Source: Neelides folsomi (taxonomy: Eukaryota > Arthropoda > Collembola > Neelipleona > Neelidae). From it: 64,000 nucleotides of DNA. Below, piece by piece: positions 13,361-26,187 of this stretch. The stretch lies in NCBI GenBank assembly GCA_034687125.1, contig JAQGBZ010000043.1, positions 124,001-188,000 of the forward strand, given 5' to 3'. The position numbers and the translations under genes were made by a program. The notes below the pieces were generated by a model. The model ran no database searches, was not told where the DNA came from, and worked only from the letters and a program-made list of their open reading frames with translations. The stretch's first letter is position 1. Every line of letters begins with the position of its first letter.

Positions 13361-14810
13361 TATGTCTAATACATTTAATTGATTGATCCATTTACATATC
13401 CAATTTATCTGTATAGTATTTGCCTTTAAAAATACTACCTAATTGTAAGCCTAAGCTTAGCTTGTGCAAAAATATATCTGATATTTCCAAATATAAAATT
13501 TTAGTTTAATCCATTAATAGGTAAATATAACTTTTAAAAAGATATAATTATCCTGCATTCACCGCAATTATAAAATCAAGTTTGATGAAGTAATATAGAT
13601 TTATTGAATAACGATATGTGGACAAAAATTGATCTACATATTACAAGTTATATAGATACAAGATACTATACTGGATTTGTATTTGTATACCTTATATAAA
13701 GTTTACTTGGTGTATTTATAAGTATTATGATCAAATTATTTAGGTATTTAATAAATTATAATATTAGTAAGTAGTGTAAGTAGATGGTTCTAATTAGCAA
13801 AGCACTCTTGACGTCTTGACAGGCTCTGAGGTTGCGTAGAGGATTGTTAATTTACAGTTACTCTTTTCTATTCCTCAAGATAGTTGAGAGTTAAGGACTC
13901 TTCCATTTGTACCGTCCTCTATTTAATACTTCACATCCTCACTTCAATAAATTCACTGTATGCTCTCGCTCTCGCAAATATTCGTTGATTGCGTATTTGC
14001 ACAAATACTAATACTTACAATAATAGTTACTTATAGTATAGTATACATTTATACATATCTAAATTTTAATTATTTTGAAAGCTAAAAAGGATTTTTTACT
14101 ATAATGTGCAATGTGCATAATAGCTAAATGTAATACATAATATGTAATATAACTACCACAAAGAAATATTTGTAATTATATGAATTTATTGGTTGCATTT
14201 ACTACAATGCCTGTATAAAATTATTTAATGATTTGCTTCTTTATGCTTTAACCCCCAATTTTGCTCTTTCCCAAAGTTGAGTCTTCTTTTGTATGGGAGT
14301 AAATTGGAGTGGAAGGTTCGTGGGAGTGAATCCCTCTCAAAGACCACACTTTGTTGAAGAAGTGTTAAGGTGGGGTATTTGTGGAGTGGATCTGACTCTT
14401 TATTTTGTTTATCATCAGTGGCTCGGCGGGGCTCGAGAGAGCAATACACCTTCTCTTCCATACAACTGTAACTTCAGGTTCACAATTGAAATTTGAGACA
14501 TTAAAGGACCGTATTTCCGGACCATTAATTCATTTCCCATTCGTTTCTCGTATGAAAAGGAAAAGCGAATAGTAGGATTAGTGACGTTGGACCAAACAGA
14601 TCAAGTTTATTAGCCTCTACTGCAAATAAAGTTTTTGTTCATTATTTGACTCTCATTTGGTGTATAATGGGGCCAATGTCAAAGAGTTGTTTAATAAAGA
14701 CTCTGCGTGTCATTCACAAGAATTCTAAATATCTCAAGAATTGATTGAAATCCTTTTAGAAGATTTTTAAAGAAGATTTTGTTAATCCATTGTTAAATAG
14801 CTATTTGAAA

Positions 14811-17800
14811 ATGAAGAGACATCCATTTAGAATGAAAGTGTATTTCCTTTTCTCGACCATTTATTTAAATGTGTGGGTCGTTTCGGCTTTTTCGGGATCT
14901 TCGACTTTCTCGAGTAGATCTTCAATTTCAAGGAATTCAAGAATTCCTCCTGATGAGACTGATCTTGACTTTACCTACAGTTATAAACTCAATAGTGGAG
15001 TTAAATTCCCTTCATCAAGGCATTTCAAACATAATGATTATGGGAATAGAACAAGTAGTTCAACAGTTAGGGATTTTTATTCTCAACCTATTTCATCTCA
15101 GTCAACTCAAACTTCAGTTTTATTTAAAAATAGCAAAATGTATAACAATTTTAGTAAAAATCCATCCAGGTTTGTTCTTTTTTAATTTCATTTTTATTCC
15201 CAAAAATATTCAAATATAAAATCACCTTACAATTACTTAATTATAATTAATATTAAATTTAAGTTCAAAATATTAAGTTCATTATTTGATAGTATTATTA
15301 CAACTTCAACTTCTTCATCGAAACCGTCATATGGAAATCGTCACAAGGTCCGAGAACCTCAATATCAGGGAGGAAAAGTTGTGTATAATAAATATGGATT
15401 TCCAACAATGATTGACGATCCAAATACCTTTGCCGAATTATTGAAGAAAAAAGGTGACAGTGGAAGAGAAGCTGAACACAGAAAACAGATTTTCTCAAAG
15501 GGACATTTACGTGACCCGAATAGGACATGGAACAAAGACAAAGACAATAGATATGGTTCCTCAATGGTCGATAGCTTTTCTGCTTTCACGAATTCTGCTA
15601 ATGAAAATGACGCCACTTTGAGTCACATCCTTGATACTGGGGATGTTCGTGACTTTCAAAATAAACTTCATTTGTATGAACTTTTATATTCAAATAATAC
15701 CAAGATTTCGGACGAAGCGAGACAATTAGCAGGTCAATTGAAATGCTTTCTATTTAATTACTATTTAATTTGCTTTATTTGTGATTTTAAAATCCCAGCT
15801 TTATTTTGCTTTGCTAAACATTTCATGCCTAAGGAATCTAATATATTTTATAAATATTAATATTGTAGCATTATTATAAGAAAATATAAACGAGTTAAAG
15901 TAAAAATTAATCATCTTTAATTAATTCAATTTTTCAGTAATTCCTCAAAATTGCTGGCATGGAGGGAAAATGTACAGTTGTGGTCTCAGCGTTACTTGCG
16001 TTCTTCAAAAGGCTAAACCTCTTGACCTTTGTAATGGTGGTATGATTTGGAGTTGTTGTGTTCCAAGAGAAAAAGTCACCGAAACGACATCTTCGGCTAT
16101 TGGGGTTATCGAAAATCCAAGTAAGTACACTTTTGCATCTTTTTACCTATTTTATTGAAGCACAAAAGATTTAGTTCATTACAACTAATGTTCTTACCTA
16201 CTTCTTTAAGGTTATTTGTTAAAGTTGCATCATTTGTATTTGGTTATAAAATACTTACAAGTGGAAAATTTTCTTTATTCTTTAAAGGTGTCAATACTAT
16301 TCATAACAAAAGAGTTGAATTCTTTTTATGCAATCTTTAAAATAGGAAAAAAACATTCAATTGAACCAACTATGCGTAGAATCTAGCGTTCATAAAAGTT
16401 GTGATTTCAATGAGTAGAAATGAGGTAAAAGGTTGAATATTCAAGGTAGTCGCAAACCCTCAAACTTTCCGTTGAGCATCATTGTTGTGACAAAATACGT
16501 ACTTTATAAAAATCCTATATACAATATCCTATATATACTTGTAATGTTAATTATCACTTTGCATCCAAAAATGAACACAAAATATGGTACGCTATAAATT
16601 ATAGGAGTTATATCATCGCCATCGTTCATTTCAAACTATTAATGGATAATTTTACTAAATGCATTTAAAAGATTTTTCATGAAAAATTCAAAGGTTGTTC
16701 ACGCCTCTTGAAAAAATTATACTCTTTATCTCTTTGCAGGTATATGTATTATATTTATATCATTAGATATCATGTCATTTGTGATGTATGGGAAGTAGGA
16801 AGTCTGAAATTCAAAGGTCATGAACAAAATAATAATTACCAGCATTCATCTCGCCCAATTCATGTGAAAAAGATGTCATAGAATTGAAACTGAATTGAAA
16901 TGGTATGAAGTGATTCGAGCAATGTGCGTTCAAAATATAAGTACATTAATATATAAAAGGTATGTAACGACAAGGTGTGGCTTAATGCGTGAAGTTAACT
17001 AAATAACTCTGCAGAATGAGTCAGAATGACGCTAAGATTTGAGAGGAAGCTCCAATTCAAAACTGGAGATTTGAAAGAATTGTGTTAAAGAAGTTAGAGC
17101 ATATAAAATTCACTAATGTTGGAAGGAACTTCATCTTGAAAGACTAATTTGGCTTTTGGGATGTAATTAGTTAATTAGAATCCCGCTATTGTCGTTTCCG
17201 TTAAAGTTACACTAGTCACACCTATTTGATCTAATTGAGGACAAATGAGAGGTATTTATTATAACATTATAAAGATTTTAATCTTATTTATGCACTCGTA
17301 CTTAATACTTAACAGTATCTGAAATCTTTATATTACAAATTACAATACATATTTACATTGTATTTGGTACATAACGTACGCATAAATCGCATAAATTTAA
17401 CTTCATACCTTCTTATAAATTTCTAAAATGTAATTAATTTAATTATTTGTTAAATAAGATTCATGAAATTAACCCAATATTACAAAAGGCTTCAATAAAA
17501 TACAACATTTGAATTGGATTAGTCTCAGGACCTTCAAATTCAACCTACGACCTTTACCATGCAGCTAATATAATTGACAAATATCGTCCAATAACTGCAT
17601 CGCCCTTAATGAATCGTCCAACAATCGACCCATATCGTCCAATTTCTCTTGTGAGCAGTCAACCCTACAACCGCCCATCGTACAATTTCTATCGCCCCAA
17701 GCCGCCCACAACAACTTACAAGCCCTTTACATTTTCCACGACCAGTCCTCCGAGTTCGTATCCCTCCATCTCCTATCCTCTTTACCCTTCTGATGTGAAT

Positions 17801-20800
17801 AAGTACCGTCCTGGGAAGCCCGTTTATTCCTCCAACGACTTCACCGTTAATGACATCTACTCCAATCCAAGTTCCTTTGAGAATAAGGGGAATAAACACC
17901 AGCGGCCTTCCGGTGGATCCAACAACAACATTGTGACCAACACTTACCCTCCCGATAGACACAATCCGGCCCAACGGGGTAAACTCCATTGTTCTATCTC
18001 TTTTCGAGACTTTCACTCGCACCGAGACGCACTCGTGGGAAATTACAATGGAATCGACTCCTTGTCTTTCGATGCACGCTACTCTGTCTTCATTAAACTC
18101 CCCATGAATAGAATAATTCTATCAAAACTCTTGTCACTTAACTTTCCTCCCTTTAATCTCTTTCACGCTGCCAATATTAAACTCCTGCACACACACATAT
18201 TATATACATACCATACATATATTTATACATGGTACATATACTCTATATGTGTACATGTGTAAAGATATGCACATGCATGGACTTTAGTTATGCACCTTGA
18301 TTGAGTAGATGAGCATTAAGAATGAGATAGCCCACTCGAAGTTTTTGGTCTGTTGGTTCGCTCTGCTCTATGGCCTGTTTCCCTTTGGTGCCTTGCGGAA
18401 AGTCACAGCTCCTACTGCTTTACTTTTAGCCTTCTTTATTAACATTAGAAAAATCTTGCAGAATCCTCAGCATTTACCTCCTTTGGTGCACTGTCGGTAA
18501 TTAACAGTTCATACGAGCCACATAAAAAATTTCACTGCAAATGAATACACTATCATTATAAGGATAAAAGTGCTTTATCTGTTCATCGGCTAACATTGAA
18601 ATGCAGAGTTTAAACCTTCAGCTTGAAAGTCAGAGTCAGTGTTTAATTCAATTTCATATCTTTGCTAAATCTAACCCATATTCTTTATAAAGGTTAAACT
18701 AAAAAATATTCTCCTAACTTCCTACTTCTGTCCTATCAATTATGATTCTCTTATTCTCTCATAGGCAAAAAGGGAGTTTGACATTTTTAAAATATTAATA
18801 TTTTATCAGATTAAGTCAAACATTAAATTATGCTCGAGTTGTACAAGTTTTTAGTTATTTATTGAATTATTGATATAATTTAAAATAATAAGAATAGTTA
18901 AAGTAAGAAGTGCTTAAGATTATAAATGAATTAATGGCTTATTCAACTTCAAAATGTTTTTGGCAAATCACTTTGTATTTGCTTAATATTGAGTATGACA
19001 ATTTTTAGGAAGTCGTTGAAGTAATTATTATCACAAGATGACTAAAATTGCATGTAAAATGCTGTAACTGTAAAGAATGTCTATCTTTATATTAGTAATG
19101 ATGAGAATGACATTTTGACTACAACATTTGTTTGTGTTTCATGAACCTTAACTTTGTATAAGTTATAGAAGAAAAAAAGGAACATCCGGTTGTCTTAAGA
19201 TGAATTAAGAATAAAAAGTTGATGTACAAATCTATTAAGTGACATACTCCATATTTACATATGGAGATATATTTAATATGAATATTTTGTTTTTGTATGG
19301 TACAATTAAATAGGACTTATAGAGTTCTTATAGTTAGTTTATTAGTACAAATTTTGTTAACCCTCTTAATTTTTATGAAGATAACAAATTATAGCTAATT
19401 ATGTATGTATAAGTTATATTTAATATGTGTGCTTGTTAAACACTTTAATGTAAGTTATACTATCTTTATATTTAAAATATTCATACAAATATAAGTATAG
19501 AATAAGTATGGTAAATCTGGAGTTGTGTTTTCTACTTCTTGAGTTCAGAAAAGAATTAGACCAGAACCCTTTAACTCTAAGTATTCTCACAATAACAAAA
19601 TTCTCCTCCCTATTTTCTCCTTTGTCTCTTCAATATACAACTTCAAGCTTTGTCAAAAGTCAAAACAATAGTGGGTTAAGCATTCTTACGCATTTTCTTG
19701 AAACGCCCATATCTAAATTCATCTCTTTCAACCATGCCCTATCCAATTTCACTTCGTCAATAATGAAATTAGTCTCAACTACTGCTTAAATGATAAGTGA
19801 TTTATTGAGCCATAAGTAAGAAGCAGATTTTATAAAACAAGATTTTCTTAAATACCTTACAAATACTATAGATTTAAAGAAAAATATTATATCCGAAATG
19901 TTTCATTTTTAAAATTTTAAATGAAATATGAGTAAATGGGATGAATGGAATTGAAAGATATGATACGGTATATGATAAGATATTGGTATTAGGTTAAGAT
20001 GAAGGTAAGTAGACTAAATACGCTCAACTCATTTCCTCTCCAGATTCATCTTCAGATTCATCTCCAGATTCATCTCCAGGAGATGATCTATAAAGTTCCC
20101 TTTAATTGGTTCAAGAATTTTAGTGCATCTTGCACCTTATGATAATATCAATTAAATTAATCTGCATTATACTTTTGTACATATGTAGTAATATTACCTC
20201 AATTTGTATAAATTTCACATTTCAGTTTAAGTGCACAATGCTAACATTTGCAAATCTATTTAATTATTGCTGATTAATTATTATAAATTAACTCACCAAC
20301 ACTGTAAGGTTAAGCACTTTGATCAATTTGAGTATAATAATGTCACATGAATGAATCTCATTCAATTAAATATTTGATGCCTAGTATTTAATAAATTATC
20401 ATCTTTACTGTTCTTGATTCCTAACGATAACGATGATGATTTAAGGAAGCGGGTTTATTGCTGACGTCCGCTATATAATGATTCTACTTTTTGATAATTA
20501 ATTTTTGATTGCTTTCAAGAATGCGGTCAGATCTACACAAGGACAAACAGAATTGTTGGAGGGCAAGATTCTTCATTTGGAACTCATCCTTGGCAAGCTG
20601 CAATCATCAAACAAAGTTTTTTGTCAAAAAGGATAGCTTGTGGAGGAGCACTTTTGAATCCTAGTTGGATTGTCACTGCTGGCCATTGCGTGGCCAAGTC
20701 AGTCATCAACAATTAACAATTAAACTCAATCTAAGCCTTTAATTATTTATAATAAAGCAAATTATCAAATTATGACCATTTTTACTCTAATAAAATATTT

Positions 20801-21849
20801 TTGTTTAGCACTCCAATCAGCAGTTTGAAAATAAGATTAGGAGAATGGAATGTTCGCCAACAGAATGAACGTTATCCACATGAAGATTTTAGCGTTGAGA
20901 AAAAAGAGGTTTGTGATACAAAATACTCCACTTAATAACTATACTGTATAAACTGTTAAATGTGTAATAGTTTAAAAAAGTACCAATAGACAATATTTGG
21001 TATAAATATAATACACTACAAATATTCTAAATATTTTTCAGATTCATCCAAATTACAATCCTGCTGATTTTCAAAATGATTTGGCACTACTCAAACTAGC
21101 AAGACCTGTACAATTCAAAGAACATATTGTTCCAGTATGTTTGCCTCATTTTAGAGAGAATTTTGAAGGAAAGCAAGCAACAGTGGCTGGATGGGGAAGA
21201 ACAAAACATGGTACAATTAAATAATGTTATTAATTTAATAATCTCTATCTTACCATTAGTTAATGGTTTAGTTAGCTTTATTTTATAACATACATAAATC
21301 TAATATTTAGCATTTTTAGGTTTAGCAGCAACTCCTTCTCTTTTACAAGAAGTCCAAGTGGAAGTGATTTCACAACAAAGATGTCAAGATTGGTTTAGGT
21401 CTGCAGGAAGAAGAGAAACTATCCATGATGTATTTCTCTGTGCTGGATACCAACTTGGAGGAAGGGATAGTTGTCAGGTTTGATTCCAAACTTAATATAT
21501 AATTAATATAATATAAATAAAATATTTATATATTTAAATAGTTAAATGTAGGATAAATATAAGTATAATATATTTTTAAATAGGGAGATTCTGGTGGACC
21601 TTTAGTAACTGAAGTTGACGGACAATACACACTAATTGGACTAGTCAGTTGGGGAATTGGATGCGGCCGTGAGAATTTGGTGAGCATTGTTTGAATAAAA
21701 CTTAATAGCTTAATTATCAAATCAATTAACCATTATTAATTTTAAAATAAAAGGAAATAATCAATACATTTTTATTTCTTTTCTTCCAGCCTGGTGTATA
21801 TACAAATATTGCCAATTTTGTTGATTGGATAAACAGAGTAATAAATTAG
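14811..21849 (+). CDS. Secreted clip-domain trypsin-like serine protease B (10 exons)
   Basis: Exons: 14811-15169, 15293-15732, 15938-16120, 17529-17978, 20520-20697, 20809-20908, 21042-21210, 21320-21477, 21584-21679, 21790-21849; 730 aa. A signal peptide follows the second Met ([19 protein letters not shown]). A low-complexity Ser-rich region (to about residue 265) leads to a six-cysteine clip-like knot, C272, C281, C287, C298, C306, C307, all on one exon. The next exon encodes a Tyr/Pro/Ser-rich linker. The catalytic domain begins after R488 (R|IVGG); triad H533 (TAGHC, not the usual TAAHC), D583 (NDLALL), S682 (GDSGGP); D676 at the S1 pocket predicts trypsin-like specificity. The C-terminal WGIGC and PGVYTNI motifs are typical of the arthropod Stubble/Notopleural and clip-protease class. 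Likely extracellular, perhaps in cuticle or epithelial matrix processing or defence; the substrate is unknown. No transmembrane segment other than the signal peptide is seen, unlike Stubble itself. Confidence 0.92.
15938..16120 (+). other. Exon carrying the clip-like disulphide knot of protease B
   Basis: One exon encodes the complete six-cysteine module (spacing C-8-C-5-C-10-C-7-CC), with the GG after the fourth Cys and the SCC end that are common in Stubble-type disulphide-knotted domains. A one-domain-one-exon arrangement suggests modular assembly. Confidence 0.8.
17529..17978 (+). other. Exon encoding Tyr/Pro-rich linker of protease B
   Basis: About 150 residues rich in Pro, Tyr, Ser and Asn, with recurrent YRP and RP pairs (DKYRP, DPYRP, FYRP, NKYRP). 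The DNA is more C-rich than its AT-rich surroundings. It links the clip-like knot to the catalytic domain and is probably disordered. YRP-type repeats resemble cuticle or matrix-binding low-complexity sequence, which is inference only. Confidence 0.7.
17979..20519 (+). other. Long intron of protease B
   Basis: This 2.5-kb intron separates the linker from the catalytic domain. Open frames inside it (for example 18309-18500 and 19508-19789) have no recognisable domain or splice logic. It contains a 12-base tandem repeat at 20041-20076. Confidence 0.7.
20041..20076 (+). repeat. Tandem repeat, 3 x 12 bp
   Basis: CAGATTCATCTC-type unit three times (first copy ends in TT), in an intron of protease B. 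Confidence 0.8.
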
Positions 21850-21925
21850 TGTACTTGACAAAGTTAGCATTCCATTTGCTACTCTGAAGACTTCAATATT
21901 GCACGAACAATTCAAATTTTATTAA

Positions 21926-21931
21926 AATAAA
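21926..21931 (+). terminator. Poly(A) signal of protease B
   Basis: AATAAA 76 bases beyond the stop codon, within an A-rich stretch. Confidence 0.6.
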
Positions 21932-23446
21932 AAATTATATTTAAATTGTATATTTAACTTAAAATTATTTCATACTTATAAATTACCTTTATAATCGAGA
22001 TCATAATGTAGATACATTTGTTTAAAAATATTAAAGTAACTATTTATTTGTAAATAATGTGACAAATGAGAAATATAACGAATGAATTAAAAAGTGATGC
22101 AATATAAATATAATAAATAATACAATTATTTTTTAAAAAATCGAGTATAATTGAATAGGCATGTTTTTATATTTATGACATCATTAGGAATCATAACTTG
22201 TTCGATGATCAAATAAATAATAAATATTGTAGACCAAGTCTTCATTGTCATTCCATAATGAACGAATCGCTTAAATATCACAATTAAATATTTATCTGTT
22301 CTGTACCATACTTTAAATCTAACTTTAAGTAAAAGTATAGGTACTTACATTTTGCATTTATTCCATTTTACATAAAATGGCTATTGTTCATTCGCAATTA
22401 TATGGTAAAGATAATAATCAGCATAACATATGTAGTCATTGTCAAAAGTTTAAAATTTAACTTATTTTAAAACAAATGATAATTGATCGCTTTAGCAGTA
22501 TATTGAGAATTTAGGTCATCAACTGAAGTGCTCCTTCATCTTGATAAAGTAAAAAAATATTTATTAGCATTTAGAATGTAATTTATTTAAGATAATCAAT
22601 AATTACTTAAAAATTCAGAATACAAATAGTTCAGGCAGATTAAATTGAAAAAATAACATCCAGTCTCAACGTAGTCTGAATTGAGTTACAAGTCTTTCAA
22701 CCCACCCTACAAATTACACTAAAATAGCTGGCCATGAGAATTTCCCAACATCTCTTTCCCCCGTCGCCTCAGCTGTCAAAGACAGAATCTCAGGCATAGG
22801 AGAAAAGAAATGGTTGACATACAGCCATTTTATCTTTCCCCACTCGCTGATGACAGCGATGCCCGGCTAGAGCATTTTTGACCCTTGTCTCAGACCTTCC
22901 CGAGGACAAAAGCGTCCCCTCGTTGTAAGCGTGAAACTGGAAACGTTATTCTTTCAAATCAATTCTGATTCTTGCTTTTTCATCATATTAAAAAATTAAA
23001 ATATAATTATTTTGATAATGAAATTTATTTACCTTGAATGTATCAGTATTATATGTTCTTGAAAACTTGAAAATCTTTCTTGAAAAATCCCTTAACCTTA
23101 AAGCTTTATAATTTAAAAATGTTTAAAATATTTTAATTGAATATAGTATTGATTTAAATCTAAAATATCTTTATCTTCTTTTTTGTACATTGATTGCATT
23201 AAGTTCAAGAGTATCAGGACTTTAAAAGTGAATAATAAAATTGCAGATATATCTTTCTTATAGTTCAGATCTAACTAGCTTTATAATAAATACTAGAAAT
23301 CCTTTTTGCTCTAAAACACAACTACTAATTAAATAGTAAAGTGCTTAAGTTCGAAAGATCATCTAGTTTTCAACAAGTACTTAAGATTGCATTGTAATAT
23401 TGTTATATAAATAATGATTAGTTAATTAGTTAGTTAAAATAGTTAA
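21932..23446. other. Intergenic spacer between convergent genes, with one balanced-composition island
   Basis: No gene is visible between the 3' ends of protease B and the LRRC40-like gene. An island at about 22690-22940 is clearly richer in G and C than its surroundings and holds TGTCAAAGACA-like and GCTGATGACAGCGATG words. I see no open frame in it worth calling. Confidence 0.5.
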
Positions 23447-23452
23447 TTTATT
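23447..23452 (-). terminator. Candidate poly(A) signal of LRRC40-like gene
   Basis: AATAAA on the minus strand, 34 bases past the stop. The spacing is short but usable. Confidence 0.45.
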
Positions 23453-23486
23453 AAGTGTGGGCTGAGCATCATTGTATTTAAATTGT

Positions 23487-26175
23487 CTATTCTTTAACAA
23501 CTCTATTTTGCAAATATCGCATAACGGCATCGGTTCCTTGACAGAGGATGTGATAACTTGGAACTCTAAATGCGTTTCCTTCAAGATTTAAAGATCTGAA
23601 AAAAATTTTGTATAAGAATAAAATCAATATTGAAATTGGTGTGAGAATAATATTCATTAAACCGCATTGAAAGAATATTATAGGAATAAGCAACTTACTT
23701 TATCTGATTCATAAGCCCTAGTTCTGGTGGTACTTGAGCAATGCTATTATTTCGGAGATCCAAAACAGCTAAACGACGAATCAATTTTAGTTTTTCAACC
23801 TCAAGCGAAGTTATTTTGTTGTTAGCTCCGATTATTATTTCAACTCCAGGTATATCGTAAATTGCCTTTGGAATCATGACAAATCTAAAAATAAGATATT
23901 TCATTAGTAAATAGACCACAAAATATACAGATATTCAAAATAAATTCCATCAAGTAGGATTTCATACCTGTTGTAGGCAAAGTTTATTTCGCGGAGATTT
24001 TTCAAGTTGGAAAATTCAATGGGCAAATCTTCAACTTGATTGTTCTGAAAACTTAAGAATTGAAGACGGCAACATTTCGAAATAGCCGCTGGGAGAGATG
24101 TGAATTTATTAAAATCAAGTTTTAATTCCGTCAAGTTTTCACAGCATTTTGAAAATCTGAAAATAAGAATTAAATATTAATAGGTAATAAAAATAAGAAT
24201 TAAAACTGTAATTAGACAAATTATATCATATTCATTTTAAATATTATGAACAATATATTACGATTCGGGAAATTTTTGAATTTCGTTCTTTGACACATCA
24301 ATGATTGTGACCTTTGACTCGGATGATACATCAAAAACATCATCTTCAAATTCTCTGATGTTTTTTGATGCGAGATTGAGCGTTCGAGTATTTTTAAGCT
24401 TGTATGGATCAATTTGTAACTGATTTGTTGAGACTTCTGCAGTAGGAACAAAATCATTTCCATTTCCATTTCCACATTGACTTGGGGCAGTCGAATTCAT
24501 TTGAGATTGTTCAATGACTTCTTTTGGAAGTTTTCCTCTCAAATATTTGATTATTTCATTTGTTCCTCTTTGGAGAATATCGACTCTCACACCTTTTAAA
24601 GGATTTGCTTCTAAACTAAGAGCCTTCAATGAAGGCAATAGGCAGAGGTGGTCAGGTAATCTAAAAAATAAATAAAATGTAAATTAACTATGAAATTAAC
24701 TATTAACTATGAAATCTATCTTATATGACTTCAATAATATTTTTAAAAAGTTTATGATCTTACATTCCAATATCATTATTGTCCAAATAAAAGCGATCTG
24801 AATAAAGAAATTATAACAATTATAATTAGTTCAATTAACAATATTCATATATACTTCAGGTTCAGAAGTTTCATAAAAAGTTATATGGTTATTAATTGAC
24901 ATTAATCTCACCCAATAATTCTAAATGGTTCTTATCAACTTCCAGCTTTAAAACTTTATTGCATCGAAGGTCAATTAATTGTATTTGAGTCATTTGAAAA
25001 ACCTCGGATGAAAATGACTTTATTTGGTTATTTTGCAAGTAAAGCTCTTTAAGTTTTGAACAATTCGAAACATCTGGAATTTTTTGCAATTTATTCTTCT
25101 GTAGATAAAGTAATTCAAGATTCTTCATTGCATTGAAAATTCCAGGAACCTTTTCAATTGAATTTGCTGATAAATCAAGTGTTTGCAAATCTAGAACATA
25201 AAATTGAAAAATGTATCAAATAAATTATTTCGAAATATTGTTTAAAGAATTAATATATAATTTACTTGTTAATCCGTTCATATCAGGAGGAAGATCCTTT
25301 AAGTTATTTTCCGAAATATTTAGAGCCACCAAATGACCGAGAAATCCAATGTCTGGAGCAATAGTTGATAAACTATTGTGTGAAAAATCCAGTGTTCGAA
25401 GACTTGCCAAATTTGATATTTGAGTTGATATTTCTTGAATGAGATTATTGTTCAGCTTAAGTTCAACCAATCTTTTTAGATCGTAAACACCTCCAGGCAA
25501 AACAGTTATTTTATTATGGCTCAAGTCAAGCTTCTGAAGATGTTCCAATGCAGCAATTTCGGGAGCAATATAAATAATTTGATTGTCGTGTGCCTGTTAA
25601 AAAATAATTTATAAACATTAAGTATCACAAACGCTTCGTTTTCATTTATAATAATCAACTAAGCATTAATTTGTTTTTACATCTAAAACATTTAGAGACG
25701 CCAATGAACTGATATCTTTGGGTATTTCAGTAAGAAAATTATTTGCAACGATTAGTTTTTGCAGATCGGCAAACTCCCACCATTTTTCTGGTGATGGATT
25801 GTCAAGTGAAACAGACATCGTTGACTTTTCATGGTCATCCATTTCATTAATTTTCCACACCTTTGAAGGAACTATTATGCGAATTATGAAAATTAGTATT
25901 TTTAATCATTATCAACTTGTAAGCAGTAAAAAATCGCTTAATATAATATAATATTTGTAAAATAATTAAATCCATTTACCATTAACAAGATTTCTTCCTG
26001 AGAGATTTAAAGTTCCACTTTTTCTTGCATTTTTGACCAAAGCAGGTGAAAGGTCGTCCGATTTGCCTTGTTCATGAAACACCGGATTAAAATTTGGTCT
26101 TGTTTTCGGTCGATTAGCTTCAACATAATTTCTCACTCCTTGTTTTCTTACTTGACTATTATTTCCCCTTTTCAT
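23487..26175 (-). CDS. LRRC40: Leucine-rich repeat-containing protein 40 homologue (9 coding exons)
   Basis: Minus-strand exons in order: 26175-25980, 25871-25681, 25593-25266, 25190-24912, 24797-24764, 24660-24262, 24156-23968, 23884-23699, 23595-23487; GT/AG and phases fit, 636 aa (human protein 602 aa from memory). The N-terminal KNARKSGTLNLSGRNL and the KVWKIN and EKWWE motifs match the family start. Many LRRs follow (LxxLxLxxNxL, LPxxI). The central repeat break GTNEIIKYLRGKL and the closing GNAFRVP ... GTDAVMRYLQNRV are both family hallmarks, so the architecture is two LRR blocks each capped by the same helix. A spacer with an NGNGND stretch lies between them. The function is poorly known; LRR proteins bind partners through a curved solenoid, and no signal peptide or membrane segment is seen, so it is probably intracellular. 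It ends tail to tail with protease B. Confidence 0.95.
24764..24797 (-). other. 34-nt microexon of LRRC40-like gene
   Basis: It encodes about 11 residues around FYLDNNDIG, the conserved face of one LRR, joining exon 4 in phase 1 to exon 6 in phase 2. Skipping it would shift frame. Confidence 0.85.
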
Positions 26176-26187
26176 AATTTACGTTAT

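Noticed and set aside
13080-14810. Splicing the 13080 exon to the acceptor before 14760
   Set aside because: The leftover TG plus A makes TGA at the junction.
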